A stretch of 64,000 nt of DNA from an uncultured Helicobacter sp. (GCA_949287835.1 CASEHV010000022.1:57575-121574); one strand, 5' to 3'; counted from the first letter of the stretch, positions 1 to 19,377 are shown. Made by a program: numbers and translations. Notes: generated from the sequence alone by a model not told the origin.

Positions 1-10
1 GTTATTATAT

Positions 11-87
11 GCGGGAATAGCTCAGTTGGCTAGAGCATCAGCCTTCCAAGCTGAGGGTCGCGGGTTCGAGCCCCGTTTCCCGCTCCA
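11..87 (+). tRNA. tRNA-Gly (anticodon TCC)
   Basis: The sequence folds as a cloverleaf: acceptor arm GCGGGAA pairs with TTCCCGC, the D arm carries AGCTCAGTTGG, the T arm carries GGTTCGAGCC, and the encoded 3' end is CCA. The anticodon loop CTTCCAA gives TCC, which reads glycine codons. It sits in the tRNA block just upstream of tuf, a common epsilonproteobacterial arrangement. More tRNA genes may precede it outside the window. Confidence 0.96.
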
Positions 88-152
88 TTATGTCTTTGAC
101 AACTGGGAGCTGATTTAGGTATATATTTACTTATATTTTTCCCAATATTTTT

Positions 153-227
153 GCCCATATAGCTCAGTGGCAGAGCACTTCCTTGGTAAGGAAGAGGTCG
201 GCGGTTCAATCCCGCTTATGGGCTCCA
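153..227 (+). tRNA. tRNA-Thr (anticodon GGT)
   Basis: Acceptor stem GCCCATA pairs with TATGGGC, the T arm is GGTTCAATCCC, and CCA is encoded. The anticodon loop TTGGTAA gives GGT, which reads ACC/ACU threonine codons. It lies 65 bp upstream of tuf and is probably co-transcribed with it and processed out. Confidence 0.96.
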
Positions 228-291
228 GTTAGTTGTTTGTCTAATTGATTTTTGGTTGTGTTTTTATCTTTTAAAGAGGAGAATTTAAGGT

Positions 292-1491
292 ATGGCTAAA
301 GAGAAGTTTAATAGAAATAAGCCACACGTAAACGTTGGAACAATAGGTCACGTAGACCATGGTAAGACTACATTAAGTGCCGCAATATCTGCGGTTTTAG
401 CTACAAAAGGTCTAGCAGAGTTAAGAGATTATGACAATATCGATAATGCTCCTGAGGAAAAAGAGAGAGGTATTACTATCGCTACTTCTCACATTGAGTA
501 TGAGACAGAGAATAGGCACTATGCACACGTAGACTGCCCAGGACACGCCGACTATGTAAAAAACATGATTACAGGTGCGGCACAAATGGACGGTGCGATT
601 CTAGTTGTATCTGCTGCTGATGGTCCTATGCCACAGACAAGAGAGCATATTCTACTATCACGACAAGTTGGAGTTCCTTATATCGTTGTTTTCCTAAATA
701 AGCAAGATATGCTAGATGACCCTGAGTTGCTAGAGCTAGTAGAGATGGAAGTTAGGGATTTATTAAATGAGTATGAATTCCCAGGCGATGATACACCAAT
801 CGTAGGTGGCTCTGCGCTAAAAGCACTAGAAGAGGCTAAGGCTGGGCAAGTTGGCGAATGGGGACAAAAGATTCTAGACCTTATGAAAGCGGTAGATGAC
901 TATATCCCTACTCCAAAAAGAGATGTGGAAAAAACTTTCCTAATGCCTGTTGAGGACGTATTCTCTATCGCTGGTCGTGGAACGGTCGTTACAGGTAGGA
1001 TTGAGAGAGGCGTTGTAAAAGTAGGTGATGAGGTAGAAATCGTGGGAATCCGCGATACTCAGAAAACTACCGTTACGGGTGTAGAGATGTTTAGAAAGGA
1101 AATGGACCAAGGCGAGGCAGGTGATAACGTAGGTGTGCTTTTGCGTGGAACTAAAAAAGAGGAAGTAGAGAGAGGTATGGTTTTGTGTAAGCCAGGTTCT
1201 ATTACTCCTCACAAGAAGTTTGAGGCAGAAATCTATGTGCTTACCAAAGATGAAGGTGGAAGACATACACCATTCCATAACAACTATCGCCCTCAGTTCT
1301 ATGTTAGGACGACAGATGTAACTGGTGCTATTTTACTTCCAGAAGGCACAGAGCTTGTTATGCCGGGCGATAATGTAAAAATCACAGTTGAGTTAATCAA
1401 CCCTATCGCGCTAGAGCTTGGGACAAGATTTGCGATACGAGAAGGTGGAAAGACTGTTGGTGCAGGTGCAGTAACAAACATTATTGAATAA
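292..1491 (+). CDS. tuf: Elongation factor Tu
   Basis: EF-Tu is the GTPase that delivers aminoacyl-tRNA to the ribosomal A site in the cytoplasm. The 399-residue protein has the expected length. Its G domain shows GHVDHGKT (residues 19-26), DCPGHADY and NKQD, followed by the two beta-barrel domains and a typical C-terminus ending in TNIIE. The start ATG follows a purine-rich AAGAGGAG some 12 nt upstream. It is the only tuf gene in the window and begins the tuf-rpmG-trnW-secE-nusG-rpl-rpoBC supercluster. In this lineage tuf lies here and not behind fusA. Confidence 0.99.
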   Translation: MAKEKFNRNKPHVNVGTIGHVDHGKTTLSAAISAVLATKGLAELRDYDNIDNAPEEKERGITIATSHIEYETENRHYAHVDCPGHADYVKNMITGAAQMDGAILVVSAADGPMPQTREHILLSRQVGVPYIVVFLNKQDMLDDPELLELVEMEVRDLLNEYEFPGDDTPIVGGSALKALEEAKAGQVGEWGQKILDLMKAVDDYIPTPKRDVEKTFLMPVEDVFSIAGRGTVVTGRIERGVVKVGDEVEIVGIRDTQKTTVTGVEMFRKEMDQGEAGDNVGVLLRGTKKEEVERGMVLCKPGSITPHKKFEAEIYVLTKDEGGRHTPFHNNYRPQFYVRTTDVTGAILLPEGTELVMPGDNVKITVELINPIALELGTRFAIREGGKTVGAGAVTNIIE

Positions 1492-1500
1492 GGTTTATTT

Positions 1501-1674
1501 ATGGCTAAGGGCAATGTGGTAAAGATTGGACTTAAGTGTTCAGAATGTGGAGACATTAATTACAGCACAACCAAAAATGCGAAGACAAACACAGAGAAGC
1601 TGGAGCTTAAGAAGTTCTGCCCAAGGTTGAATAAACATACGATTCATAAGGAAGTCAAGCTAAAAACTAGCTAG
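1501..1674 (+). CDS. rpmG: Ribosomal protein L33
   Basis: This 57-residue protein of the large ribosomal subunit starts [18 protein letters not shown] and is too short to be found by simple length filters. A first CxxC knuckle (Cys13, Cys16) is followed by only one further Cys (FCP, residue 40), so the full four-cysteine zinc ribbon is incomplete, as I recall for the H. pylori protein too. The gene starts 9 bp after tuf and is presumably translated from the same message. The identification rests on the strongly conserved [19 protein letters not shown] core. Confidence 0.96.
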   Translation: MAKGNVVKIGLKCSECGDINYSTTKNAKTNTEKLELKKFCPRLNKHTIHKEVKLKTS

Positions 1675-1731
1675 ATTTTTGTATCGTGTGGGATTGTGTT
1701 GTATGATTCTAAGATTAGATTCTATGAATCA

Positions 1732-1737
1732 TATAAT
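1732..1737 (+). promoter_or_regulatory. Probable -10 element upstream of tRNA-Trp/secE
   Basis: TATAAT lies 28 bp before the tRNA-Trp 5' end. No -35 is evident, which is usual for epsilonproteobacterial sigma-70 promoters. A 7-bp inverted repeat (ATGATTC at 1703-1709 with GAATCAT at 1726-1732) abuts and overlaps it and could be the end of the tuf-rpmG message or an operator. Confidence 0.4.
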
Positions 1738-1765
1738 TTTCAATCCTTATTCAAAATGTGGGGAT

Positions 1766-1842
1766 AGGCTAGTAGCTCCAATGGTTAGAGCATCGGTCTC
1801 CAAAACCGAGTGTTGAGGGTTCGAGTCCTTCCTAGCCTGCCA
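1766..1842 (+). tRNA. tRNA-Trp (anticodon CCA)
   Basis: Acceptor stem AGGCTAG pairs with CTAGCCT, the discriminator is G and CCA is encoded. The anticodon loop CTCCAAA gives CCA, which reads UGG. It lies between rpmG and secE, the usual position in Helicobacter and relatives. Confidence 0.96.
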
Positions 1843-1891
1843 TTGTTGTGGTGTTTAGTTAATGTTAGACTTAAGTTTTAGGTGTAACTTC

Positions 1892-2071
1892 ATGGATATA
1901 AAGAAATATTACAAAGAGTCAAAAGAGGAATTGGGAAAAGCGATTTTCCCTACCAAAAGCCAGATTAAAACGGCATTTATTGCAGTCGTTATAGTCGTTA
2001 CTTTTGTGGCACTATTTTTGGCTCTTGTGGATATGTTACTTGGATTTTCAATATCTAGGTTTGTATCTTAG
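1892..2071 (+). CDS. secE: Preprotein translocase subunit SecE
   Basis: SecE is the small clamp subunit of the SecYEG channel in the inner membrane. The 59-residue product has the expected single membrane-spanning helix near residues 28-50 (AFIAVVIVVTFVALFLALVD), after an amphipathic KKYYKESKEEL segment. The ATG at 1892 is chosen over an in-frame ATG at 1862 because AGGTG lies 7 nt upstream and the protein then has normal SecE length. It is immediately followed by nusG, the near-universal bacterial order. Confidence 0.95.
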   Translation: MDIKKYYKESKEELGKAIFPTKSQIKTAFIAVVIVVTFVALFLALVDMLLGFSISRFVS

Positions 2072-2093
2072 GTTTTGATTTAAGGTGGTAGGC

Positions 2094-2624
2094 ATGGAAT
2101 TTCAATGGTATGCAATACAGACTTATTCTGGTAGTGAGCAATCGGTTAAAAAAGCGATTGAGAATCTAATCGTGCAGAATAACGCCTCGCATCGTTTAAA
2201 GGATATTGTCGTTCCCACCGAGGATATTTTTGAGATTAAAGATAAAAAGAAAAAAATCGTTCAAAAAAGTATTTACCCAGGCTATGTGTTTGTTCATATA
2301 GATTTGGACACAGAGCTTTGGCACATGATTCAATCCCTTCCTCGTGTAGGAAGATTCATTGGAGAGAGCAAAAAGCCCACACCGCTAAATGAGTCAGATA
2401 TTATGACTATACTAGATAAAGTGCAAAATAGGGCAGCACCTAGACCGAAAGTCTCATTTTTATCAGGTGAGATTGTTAGGATTATCGATGGACCTTTTGC
2501 TAACTTCACTGGTGTCGTGGAGAGCTATGATATGGAGAGCAAGAAAATTAAACTTAATGTTTCAATTTTTGGTAGAAATACACCCATAGAGATTAGCGAT
2601 TCTCAAGTAGAAAAAACTTTTTGA
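2094..2624 (+). CDS. nusG: Transcription termination/antitermination factor NusG
   Basis: NusG binds RNA polymerase and the ribosome (S10) and affects pausing and Rho termination. The 176-residue protein begins MEFQWYAIQTYSGSEQ, typical of the NGN domain. It carries YPGYVFVH and SLPRVGRFIGE in the middle and a C-terminal KOW domain beginning near VSFLSGEIVRI. The ATG at 2094 gives the length known for H. pylori NusG. The upstream in-frame GTG at 2085 lies inside the Shine-Dalgarno-like AAGGTGG and is less likely. It sits between secE and rplK. Confidence 0.96.
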   Translation: MEFQWYAIQTYSGSEQSVKKAIENLIVQNNASHRLKDIVVPTEDIFEIKDKKKKIVQKSIYPGYVFVHIDLDTELWHMIQSLPRVGRFIGESKKPTPLNESDIMTILDKVQNRAAPRPKVSFLSGEIVRIIDGPFANFTGVVESYDMESKKIKLNVSIFGRNTPIEISDSQVEKTF

Positions 2625-2647
2625 TTTTACGTGTTTAAGGATATTTT

Positions 2648-3073
2648 ATGGCAAAAAAGATTGTTGGTGAGTTGAAATTACAAATCCCCGCTGGTAAGGC
2701 AAATCCATCGCCACCGGTAGGTCCAGCACTTGGACAAAGAGGCGTGAATATCATGGAGTTTTGCAAAGCTTTTAATGACAAGACTAAAGATATGGGGAAT
2801 TTCAACATTCCTGTTATCATCACGGTATATCAAGATAAAAGCTTTACATTTGTTACCAAAAAGCCACCTGTTACTGACTTGATTAAGAATGCTATAAAGA
2901 TTACAAAGGGTTCTGATAATCCTTTGAAAAATAAAATTGGCAAATTAACCCAGTCGCAGCTAGAGGAAATCGCAAAGACAAAGATGGAGGATTTAAATAC
3001 CTCCAGCATAGATGAGGCAAAGAAGATTGTCGCAGGTAGTGCTAGAAGCATGGGTGTAGATATAGTAGATTAA
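2648..3073 (+). CDS. rplK: Ribosomal protein L11
   Basis: L11 forms the GTPase-associated centre with 23S rRNA. The 141-residue product has the standard length, with the N-terminal signature [19 protein letters not shown] and the C-terminal RNA-binding domain ending in [10 protein letters not shown]. It lies 23 bp after nusG and 15 bp before rplA, one transcription unit. Confidence 0.98.
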   Translation: MAKKIVGELKLQIPAGKANPSPPVGPALGQRGVNIMEFCKAFNDKTKDMGNFNIPVIITVYQDKSFTFVTKKPPVTDLIKNAIKITKGSDNPLKNKIGKLTQSQLEEIAKTKMEDLNTSSIDEAKKIVAGSARSMGVDIVD

Positions 3074-3088
3074 TTGGAGAAGTGATTT

Positions 3089-3793
3089 ATGAAGAAAAAG
3101 TTGTCAAAAAGACTGCAGCAATTATCACAAAAGCTTGACTATGAGAAAACTTATAGTATGGAATCTGGCGTAGAAGCTGTGAAATCTCTTGCTTCAGCAA
3201 AATTTGATGAGACGGTGGAAGTAGCATTGCGACTAGGAGTAGATCCTAGACATGCAGACCAGATGGTTCGCGGTGCTGTTGTGCTTCCACATGGCACAGG
3301 AAAGACTGTTAGGGTAGCCGTCTTTGCAAAGGATATAAAGGCAGATGAGGCTAGGAATGCAGGTGCGGATGTTGTAGGAGATGAGGATTTGGTAGAGCAG
3401 ATTAAAAATGGCAATGTAAATTTTGACATGGTCATTGCTACACCAGATATGATGCCACTTGTAGGTAAGGTAGGTAGGATTCTAGGACCTAAGGGAATCA
3501 TGCCAAACCCAAAAACAGGCACTGTTACGCCAGATGTGGCTAAGGCAGTCTCTAATGCTAAGAGTGGGCAGGTAAATTTCCGTGTTGATAAAAAGGGAAA
3601 TATCCATAGTCCCATTGGTAAGGCAAGTTTTGATGCGAATAAATTGCTAGATAATCTCATGGAGCTAGTTAGAGCAGTAAATCGTCTAAAGCCATCTAGC
3701 ACAAAGGGTAGATATATCCGCTCTAGTAATATTTCCTTAACCATGAGTCCATCTATCAAACTTGATTCTCAAGAGCTTATGGACGTAAAATAG
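3089..3793 (+). CDS. rplA: Ribosomal protein L1
   Basis: L1 forms the mobile stalk at the E site and in many bacteria represses its own operon by binding the rplK-rplA mRNA. The 234-residue protein shows [13 protein letters not shown], the domain II motif [16 protein letters not shown] and a normal C-terminus. It follows rplK by 15 bp. A 148-bp leader separates it from rplJ. Confidence 0.98.
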   Translation: MKKKLSKRLQQLSQKLDYEKTYSMESGVEAVKSLASAKFDETVEVALRLGVDPRHADQMVRGAVVLPHGTGKTVRVAVFAKDIKADEARNAGADVVGDEDLVEQIKNGNVNFDMVIATPDMMPLVGKVGRILGPKGIMPNPKTGTVTPDVAKAVSNAKSGQVNFRVDKKGNIHSPIGKASFDANKLLDNLMELVRAVNRLKPSSTKGRYIRSSNISLTMSPSIKLDSQELMDVK

Positions 3794-3941
3794 TGCTTGT
3801 TGCATATTGGTTATGCAATTTATCATAAAATCCTAGATTTCCAAAAATATTGGGATTAAAGTGTATCTTGGGCTAAAGACTACGGGGGCTGTTTGGCTTA
3901 AAAATTACCCTGTATAAGTCGAGTTGCTGAAAGGAGGAAGT
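3794..3941 (+). promoter_or_regulatory. rplJL leader, possible L10-binding element
   Basis: The 148-bp space between rplA and rplJ is unusually long for this tightly packed operon. It is rich in short complementary runs, such as the segment from 3879 to 3930 containing ACGGGGGCTGT. In many bacteria the mRNA here binds the L10(L12)4 complex and represses translation of rplJ. Position and size fit, but I could not confirm the conserved kink-turn fold by eye. A covariance-model search for the L10 leader would decide. Confidence 0.4.
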
Positions 3942-4430
3942 ATGACTAGAGAGCAGAAAGCTGTATTGATTAATAATCTCACAGATAGCTTTAAAGATTC
4001 TAGTGCGATGATTATCTGCGATTATAAAGGATTGCAGGTTAAGCAATTAGAATCACTTAGAAATGTTTGTAGGGATTCTGGCATTAAGGTTCAGGTAATC
4101 AAAAATAAGTTGGCAGCCATTGCGTTAAAAAATGCTGGTTTCTTGGAATCAGAATTGAAAGATACGAATATCTACATTTGGTCAAACGACCAGATTGTGT
4201 TATCAAAAGTCGTATGCAAGTTTCAAGAAGCAAATGCAGACCATTTTAACGTAAAGTTCGGCTACTTTGATGGCGAGATTGTAGATTCTAAACATATCGT
4301 TGCAGTGTCTAAATTGCCTACAAGAGACGAGCTTATTGGTATGTTGCTATCCGTTTGGACGGCGCCGGCGAGATATTTTGTTACAGGTTTGGATAATTTA
4401 AGAAAGCAGAAAGAAGAGCAAGGAGCTTAA
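3942..4430 (+). CDS. rplJ: Ribosomal protein L10
   Basis: L10 anchors the L7/L12 stalk to 23S rRNA. The 162-residue protein begins [13 protein letters not shown], contains the [12 protein letters not shown] and KNKLAAIAL segments of the N-terminal RNA-binding domain, and ends with the helical L12-docking tail. The ATG at 3942 is preceded by an excellent AAGGAGG (3931-3937). An in-frame upstream start at 3924 lies before this site and is rejected. rplL follows after 2 bp. Confidence 0.97.
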   Translation: MTREQKAVLINNLTDSFKDSSAMIICDYKGLQVKQLESLRNVCRDSGIKVQVIKNKLAAIALKNAGFLESELKDTNIYIWSNDQIVLSKVVCKFQEANADHFNVKFGYFDGEIVDSKHIVAVSKLPTRDELIGMLLSVWTAPARYFVTGLDNLRKQKEEQGA

Positions 4431-4432
4431 TA

Positions 4433-13565
<9,133 letters not shown>

Positions 13566-13597
13566 CCTAAAGTTTTCTGTTTTACGTATTTTTCTAG

Positions 13598-13603
13598 TAT
13601 AAT
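13598..13603 (+). promoter_or_regulatory. Probable -10 element of the rpsL-rpsG-fusA unit
   Basis: TATAAT in the 73-bp rpoBC-rpsL spacer, preceded by T-rich DNA and 35 bp before the rpsL start. It would allow str-operon transcription independent of rpoBC read-through. Confidence 0.5.
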
Positions 13604-13638
13604 TGTAGGTTTTAGAATCTAGTAGTAAGGATGTAAAT

Positions 13639-14025
13639 GTGCCAACCATTAATCAGTTGATTCGCAAAGAGAGAAAGAAGGTAGTCAAGAAGACAAAGTC
13701 CCCCGCACTCCTAGAGTGTCCTCAAAGACGTGGAGTCTGCACTAGAGTTTATACTACCACACCAAAGAAGCCAAACTCTGCGATTAGAAAGGTAGCAAAG
13801 GTAAGGCTCACTAGCAAATTTGAGGTCATTAGCTATATTCCCGGAATCGGGCATAACCTCCAAGAGCACTCTATCGTGCTTGTAAGAGGCGGTCGTGTTA
13901 AAGACTTACCGGGTGTGAAATATCATATTATACGTGGTGCACTAGATACCGCTGGTGTGGCAAAACGTCTTGTATCACGTAGTAAGTATGGTGCAAAAAG
14001 AGCTAAGGGCGATGCTAAAAAATAA
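13639..14025 (+). CDS. rpsL: Ribosomal protein S12
   Basis: S12 monitors decoding at the A site. The 128-residue protein begins with a GTG codon ([13 protein letters not shown]), preceded by AAGGA with 7 nt spacing. It contains the highly conserved [19 protein letters not shown] and the [13 protein letters not shown] loop. Lys in PKKPNSA and KDLPGVK (positions associated with streptomycin sensitivity) is retained. rpsG follows 15 bp downstream. Confidence 0.98.
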   Translation: MPTINQLIRKERKKVVKKTKSPALLECPQRRGVCTRVYTTTPKKPNSAIRKVAKVRLTSKFEVISYIPGIGHNLQEHSIVLVRGGRVKDLPGVKYHIIRGALDTAGVAKRLVSRSKYGAKRAKGDAKK

Positions 14026-14040
14026 TAATGGAGAAGATAA

Positions 14041-14508
<468 letters not shown>

Positions 14509-14521
14509 TAAGGGCTAAAAT

Positions 14522-16600
14522 ATGGCTAGAAAAACTCCGCTTAATAGAATCCGAAATATCGGTATAGCCGCACATATCGATGCGGGAAAAACTACTACTT
14601 CTGAGAGAATCCTCTTTTACACAGGCGTTAGCCACAAGATAGGGGAAGTGCATGATGGTGCGGCTACTATGGACTGGATGGAGCAGGAAAAGGAGAGGGG
14701 CATTACGATTACATCAGCGGCTACGACTTGCTTTTGGAAAGACCATCAGATAAATCTTATCGATACCCCCGGACACGTAGATTTTACCATTGAGGTAGAG
14801 AGGTCTATGCGTGTGCTAGATGGTGCCATAGCGGTATTCTGCTCTGTGGGTGGTGTGCAACCTCAAAGTGAGACTGTGTGGCGACAGGCAAATAAATATG
14901 GTGTGCCTCGCATGGTTTTCGTCAATAAAATGGATAGAATCGGGGCGAATTTCTATAACGTAGAATCTCAAATCAAAGAGAGACTAAAGGCAAACCCAGT
15001 GCCAATCTGCATACCAATCGGTTCAGAGGATTCCTTTAAGGGCGTGGTAGATTTGGTAAAAATGAAAGCCATCGTGTGGAATGATGAATCTATGGGTGCA
15101 AAATATGACATAGAGGAGATTCCAAACGAGCTAGTAGATAGAGCAAATGAGTATAGAGAAAAGCTTTTAGAATCTGCTGCTGAGCAAGATGAAGCTCTCA
15201 TGGAGAAATACCTAGGTGGCGAGGAGTTAAGTGAGGCAGAGATAAAGCAGGGAATAAAAACAGGTTGTCAGAATATGAGCCTTATCCCTATGCTATGTGG
15301 GTCTAGCTTTAAGAATAAAGGCGTTCAGACTTTGCTTGATGCGGTAGTAGATTATCTCCCATCTCCTACAGAGGTAGCCGAGATTAAGGGTGTAGATCCA
15401 AAAAGCGAGGCAGAGATAAAGGTAGAATCTACCGATAATGGCGAGTTTGCAGGACTTGCATTTAAGATTATGACAGACCCATTTGTAGGGCAGCTAACAT
15501 TCGTGCGCGTATATCGTGGAATGCTAGAATCTGGTAGCTATGTTTATAACTCTACAAAAGGCAAAAAGGAACGTGTAGGCAGACTTCTAAAAATGCACTC
15601 AAATAAGAGAGAGGATATTAAAGAAGTATATGCAGGTGAGATTTGTGCCTTTGTGGGATTGAAAGAGACGCTAACAGGTGATACGCTATGTGATGATAAG
15701 AATCCAGTAATTTTAGAGAGAATGGAGTTCCCAGAGCCTGTCATTCACATAGCAGTAGAGCCAAAGACTAAGGCAGACCAAGAGAAAATGGCAGTCGCTC
15801 TAAGCAAACTAGCAGAGGAGGACCCAAGCTTTAGGGTTAGCACTCACGAGGAGACAGGGCAGACGCTTATCGGCGGTATGGGTGAGTTACACCTAGAGAT
15901 TATCGTAGATAGGCTAAAACGTGAGTTTAAGGTCGAGGCGGAGGTAGGGCAGCCGCAGGTGGCATTCCGTGAGACTATCCGCTCTAGTGTAACGCAGGAG
16001 TGCAAGTATGCCAAGCAGTCTGGTGGTCGCGGTCAGTATGGACATGTGCATATTAAGCTAGAGCCAAAAGAGGCAGGTAGCGGATATGAGTTTATCAATG
16101 AGATTACAGGTGGTGTGATTCCAAAAGAATATATTCCAGCAGTTGATAAGGGAATCCAAGAGGCTATGCAGAATGGCGTTTTGGCGGGCTATCCTGTCGT
16201 GGATTTCAAGATTACGCTTTATGATGGAAGCTTTCATGAGGTGGATTCATCTGAGATGGCATTTAAGATTGCGGGTTCTATGGCATTTAAAGATGCGTGT
16301 AGAAAGGCAAATCCTGTATTGCTAGAGCCGATGATGAAAGTAGAAGTGGAAGTGCCAGAGGAATACATGGGTGATGTCATCGGGGATTTAAATAGACGAA
16401 GAGGGCAGATTAACTCTATGGACGATAGAATGGGTCTTAAGATTGTCAATGCCTTTGTGCCGCTTGCTGAGATGTTTGGCTACTCCACAGACCTACGCTC
16501 CGCTACTCAAGGTAGGGGGACATATACTATGGAGTTTGACCACTATGGCGAAGTGCCTAGTAATATTGCAAAAGAAATAACAGAAAAGCGAAAAGGCTAG
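14522..16600 (+). CDS. fusA: Elongation factor G
   Basis: EF-G is the translocation and ribosome-recycling GTPase. The 692-residue protein shows G1 [10 protein letters not shown], the switch I/II region with DTPGHVDF, and G4 NKMD, followed by domains II-V, with [10 protein letters not shown] and the C-terminal [13 protein letters not shown]. It starts 13 bp after rpsG and ends the str unit. No tuf follows, since tuf is upstream of rpmG. Confidence 0.99.
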   Translation: MARKTPLNRIRNIGIAAHIDAGKTTTSERILFYTGVSHKIGEVHDGAATMDWMEQEKERGITITSAATTCFWKDHQINLIDTPGHVDFTIEVERSMRVLDGAIAVFCSVGGVQPQSETVWRQANKYGVPRMVFVNKMDRIGANFYNVESQIKERLKANPVPICIPIGSEDSFKGVVDLVKMKAIVWNDESMGAKYDIEEIPNELVDRANEYREKLLESAAEQDEALMEKYLGGEELSEAEIKQGIKTGCQNMSLIPMLCGSSFKNKGVQTLLDAVVDYLPSPTEVAEIKGVDPKSEAEIKVESTDNGEFAGLAFKIMTDPFVGQLTFVRVYRGMLESGSYVYNSTKGKKERVGRLLKMHSNKREDIKEVYAGEICAFVGLKETLTGDTLCDDKNPVILERMEFPEPVIHIAVEPKTKADQEKMAVALSKLAEEDPSFRVSTHEETGQTLIGGMGELHLEIIVDRLKREFKVEAEVGQPQVAFRETIRSSVTQECKYAKQSGGRGQYGHVHIKLEPKEAGSGYEFINEITGGVIPKEYIPAVDKGIQEAMQNGVLAGYPVVDFKITLYDGSFHEVDSSEMAFKIAGSMAFKDACRKANPVLLEPMMKVEVEVPEEYMGDVIGDLNRRRGQINSMDDRMGLKIVNAFVPLAEMFGYSTDLRSATQGRGTYTMEFDHYGEVPSNIAKEITEKRKG

Positions 16601-16621
16601 ATTCTACACCCTCATTTTCCT

Positions 16622-16637
16622 GCAGATTGGAATCTGC
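16622..16637 (+). terminator. Hairpin after fusA
   Basis: GCAGAT-TGGA-ATCTGC forms a 6-bp stem 21 bp after the fusA stop. The following DNA is only moderately T-rich, so it is a weak terminator candidate for the long plus-strand supercluster. Confidence 0.35.
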
Positions 16638-16671
16638 GGCTTATTAAATACTTTTTACTCTATTGTTTTGC

Positions 16672-16677
16672 TATACT
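16672..16677 (+). promoter_or_regulatory. Probable -10 element
   Basis: TATACT, 28 bp before the start of the DUF1445-like gene, follows a T-rich stretch. It is the only promoter-like element in the 105-bp space after fusA. Confidence 0.35.
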
Positions 16678-16705
16678 CAAATATATCGCATTGTAAGGAA
16701 TATGT

Positions 16706-17488
16706 ATGACAAATAAGAGTCCAAAAGAAGTAAGAGATTTAATACGCAAACAGGAATTTAGTAAGCAAACTTCTGGTTTATGTATGGGATATGCACAGGC
16801 AAATTTAATCATTCTGCCAAATGATTATGCAAAAGAGTTTGAGGAATTTGCAAAACTAAATCCTAAGCCATGCCCCATACTTGAGATTTGCGAAACACCA
16901 TATACAAAAAACATAGCAAATAATGCAAATATTCTAACAGACATTCCACGTTATTTTATTTACAAGGAAGGTAAAAAAGTCGATGAAGTGCTAGATGCAA
17001 GTGATTATTACAAAGAGTTAGGGGAGAATGCTGTCGGATTTTTGATAGGCTGTAGCTTTAGCTTTGAGGAGGCACTGCTAGATGCTGGTTTAGAGATACG
17101 ACATATTACGCAGGATAGAAATGTGCCAATGTATCGCACAAATAGAGATTGCAGTCCGTATAAACGAATGAGTGGAAAGCTTGTAGTTAGTATGCGACCA
17201 TTTAAGCCAGAGCTTGTAGATAAGGCTTATGAGATAACAGGCAGATTCCCAAAAGTGCATGGCGACCCGATATATCATGGGAATCCACAAGAGATAGGAA
17301 TATCGGATATATCAAAGCCAGATTATGGTGAGAGCGTGGATATATATGATGGGGAAATCCCTGTATTTTGGGCATGTGGCGTTACACCACAAAGCATTAT
17401 TATGAATGCAAAGCCGCCACTTGCTATAACTCACGCACCAGGACATATGTTTATTAGTGATATAAAGAATGAAGATTTAGCAGGTTAG
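16706..17488 (+). CDS. DUF1445 / D-glutamate cyclase-like putative hydro-lyase
   Basis: The 260-residue protein matches in length and motifs the UPF0317/DUF1445 family (YcsI-like), now linked to D-glutamate cyclase. Recognisable segments are LRxLIRKQEF-like RDLIRKQEFSKQTSGLCMGY at the N-terminus, the central GFLIGCSFSFEEALLDAGL, the conserved NRDCSPYKRMSGKLVVSMRP, GRFPKVHGDPIYHGNP and the C-terminal ITHAPGHMFISD. Cytoplasmic; no signal peptide. It appears to be a single-gene unit between fusA and a tRNA on the opposite strand. The family assignment is firm, but the exact substrate in this organism is not known from sequence. Confidence 0.85.
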   Translation: MTNKSPKEVRDLIRKQEFSKQTSGLCMGYAQANLIILPNDYAKEFEEFAKLNPKPCPILEICETPYTKNIANNANILTDIPRYFIYKEGKKVDEVLDASDYYKELGENAVGFLIGCSFSFEEALLDAGLEIRHITQDRNVPMYRTNRDCSPYKRMSGKLVVSMRPFKPELVDKAYEITGRFPKVHGDPIYHGNPQEIGISDISKPDYGESVDIYDGEIPVFWACGVTPQSIIMNAKPPLAITHAPGHMFISDIKNEDLAG

Positions 17489-17493
17489 TAACA

Positions 17494-17569
17494 TGGTGGC
17501 TCGAGGCAGAATCGAACTGCCGACACAAGGATTTTCAGTCCTTTGCTCTACCGACTGAGCTATCGAGCC
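17494..17569 (-). tRNA. tRNA-Phe (anticodon GAA)
   Basis: On the minus strand the acceptor stem GGCTCGA pairs with TCGAGCC, the discriminator is A and CCA is encoded. The anticodon loop CTGAAAA gives GAA, which reads UUU/UUC. It lies alone at the end of the minus-strand run, after the Dcu transporter gene. Confidence 0.96.
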
Positions 17570-17590
17570 TTTTGCTTTGCGTAAATATGT

Positions 17591-17596
17591 ATTATA
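17591..17596 (-). promoter_or_regulatory. Probable -10 element of tRNA-Phe
   Basis: Read on the minus strand this is TATAAT, 22 bp before the tRNA-Phe 5' end. A small inverted repeat, AGTATA-AAA-TATACT, lies further upstream at 17626-17640 next to the transporter stop codon. Confidence 0.45.
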
Positions 17597-17646
17597 CACA
17601 AAACAAGCCTTATTTTCAACCAAAAAGTATAAAATATACTCAAAAT

Positions 17647-19377
17647 TTATCCAAACATAGGTGCCACCACAAACCCAAGTCCAACGGATATTGTTATAGC
17701 AATGATTCCGGGCAGTATAAAAGAGTGATTGAAAATATATTTCCCAATACGCGTAGAGCCTGTGTAGTCCATTTGCACAGCACCTAGCAGTGTGGGATAT
17801 GTGGGTAGCACAAATAGGGCAGAAACCGCCGCAAAACTAGCCACGATAATGTATGAGGATTCCGCATTTGCCGCACTAATGCCTAATGCTCCAATGACAA
17901 CGGGCATGATAGCCTTCGCCGTTGCTGCTTGAGAGTAAAGAAGCATACTAGCAAGGAATAAAGTAAGTGCTAGGAGTGCTGGATATTGATTTACCACTTC
18001 TTTTGCAATAGCGCCAATCTCATCTGTGTATCCCTCTACAAAGGTATTACCAAGCCATGCTACACCTAGCACACATACACATGCAGTCATGCCAGATTTA
18101 AATGTGCTTGTATTAAGCAGCGCAGAAGTATCAAGTCTGCATAATATCGTGATAAACGCCGCAATGCCTAGCATAAAAGACATGATGGCACCATCGCGTG
18201 GCAGCCTCACTGGGTCTATATAGCTTTTTACAAATCTAGCTATACTTACAATGAAGCTATTATCCGCAATGCCAGCTTCTATTAACACTCTAGCGTTGCC
18301 TTGTATATTTGCAAAGCTAGATTCTATCATCTCACTAATCTCTTTTATTTTTTCCTGCGATATAAGCGTGTCATTTTGTAGATTCTCTAAAATTTCTCTT
18401 TTTGTAGAATCTATTCTTGCTATGTAGTCATCAATATCCACTTTTTTAGAAAATCCCTCTTGCAGAGACTCTATCTTAGAATCTACCATAGGCAGAAAAT
18501 ACTTTCCAGCGAGGTCAGATGACATGTTTTTATTAATATTTGCTCTCATAGATTCTAGCTCTGTATCGATAGATGGGGGAATGAAGCTATTGACATAATC
18601 CAGCATAGGCTTTCGTATGACATCAGATATTGTCGTGGCATAAAATACCACGCATAGCACACCTATGAGGAATATTACAACTGATTTTTTCGCACCAGGC
18701 TTTAGCTCTACATGAGTAGCGGCGCTGCTTTGTTTTATAAGACCTGCTTTTAGCCTCTCTTGATAGATTACATCTTTGCTTAAATCAAGTGGGAAAAACT
18801 TGCTAACAATAAATGCAGTTATCATACAGGCACTATAAGTTGTAAGAATCCATATCAAAATAAGCGTAGGATAGCTCCAGCCAAATTTATCCAAAACGCC
18901 ACTCATATACACCACCGCAGCACTCACAGGACTAGCTGTAATGGCTATTTGGCTAGATACCACCGCGACAGATAGCGGGGCAGATGGCTTTATGTTCTGC
19001 TCCTTTGCCACCTCTACAATCACAGGTATCATGGAAAATGCCGTGTGCCCCGTGCCTGCTAGGAGGGTTAGGAAATATGTAACGCTTGGTGCTAGATAGT
19101 TGATTTGTTTTGGATTCTTGCGTAGTATTTTTTCTGCGACTTGCACCATGTAGTCAAGACCTCCTGCTACCTGCATAGCCGTAATTGCTGCGATAACAGA
19201 CATGATGATTAATATTACGTCCCAGGGGATATTACCCGGCTTCATATCAAGGAAAAGGCATAGAATCACAACGCCCAATCCCCCAGCATATCCTATCGCC
19301 ATACCACCTAGTCGAATGCCTAAAAAGATTGCAAAAAGTAACACCACTATTTGCAAAATCAATAATAATGTCTCCAT
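17647..19377 (-). CDS. Anaerobic C4-dicarboxylate transporter (Dcu family) with a ~135-residue insert
   Basis: Dcu carriers exchange fumarate, malate or aspartate for succinate across the inner membrane during fumarate respiration. The 576-residue protein aligns throughout with DcuA/DcuB-type sequences: GGLGVVILCLF and PGNIPWDVILIIMSVIAA near the N-terminus, AITASPVSAAVVYMS, and the C-terminal SQAATAKAIMP and LPTYPTLLGAVQMDYTGSTRIGKY. Family members are about 430-450 residues. The excess lies between roughly residues 260 and 394, a charged, helix-rich segment (IESLQEGFSKKVDIDDYI and following) interrupting the membrane part. The start at 19377 is chosen because AAAGGAG precedes it directly. 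It lies downstream of infB in the same direction. Confidence 0.88.
   Translation of the reverse strand: METLLLILQIVVLLFAIFLGIRLGGMAIGYAGGLGVVILCLFLDMKPGNIPWDVILIIMSVIAAITAMQVAGGLDYMVQVAEKILRKNPKQINYLAPSVTYFLTLLAGTGHTAFSMIPVIVEVAKEQNIKPSAPLSVAVVSSQIAITASPVSAAVVYMSGVLDKFGWSYPTLILIWILTTYSACMITAFIVSKFFPLDLSKDVIYQERLKAGLIKQSSAATHVELKPGAKKSVVIFLIGVLCVVFYATTISDVIRKPMLDYVNSFIPPSIDTELESMRANINKNMSSDLAGKYFLPMVDSKIESLQEGFSKKVDIDDYIARIDSTKREILENLQNDTLISQEKIKEISEMIESSFANIQGNARVLIEAGIADNSFIVSIARFVKSYIDPVRLPRDGAIMSFMLGIAAFITILCRLDTSALLNTSTFKSGMTACVCVLGVAWLGNTFVEGYTDEIGAIAKEVVNQYPALLALTLFLASMLLYSQAATAKAIMPVVIGALGISAANAESSYIIVASFAAVSALFVLPTYPTLLGAVQMDYTGSTRIGKYIFNHSFILPGIIAITISVGLGFVVAPMFG

Noticed and set aside
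3151..3759. Long open frame (about 202 codons) on the strand opposite rplA
   Set aside because: It lies wholly antisense to a well-conserved ribosomal gene, has no ribosome site, and its composition mirrors the codon pattern of rplA.
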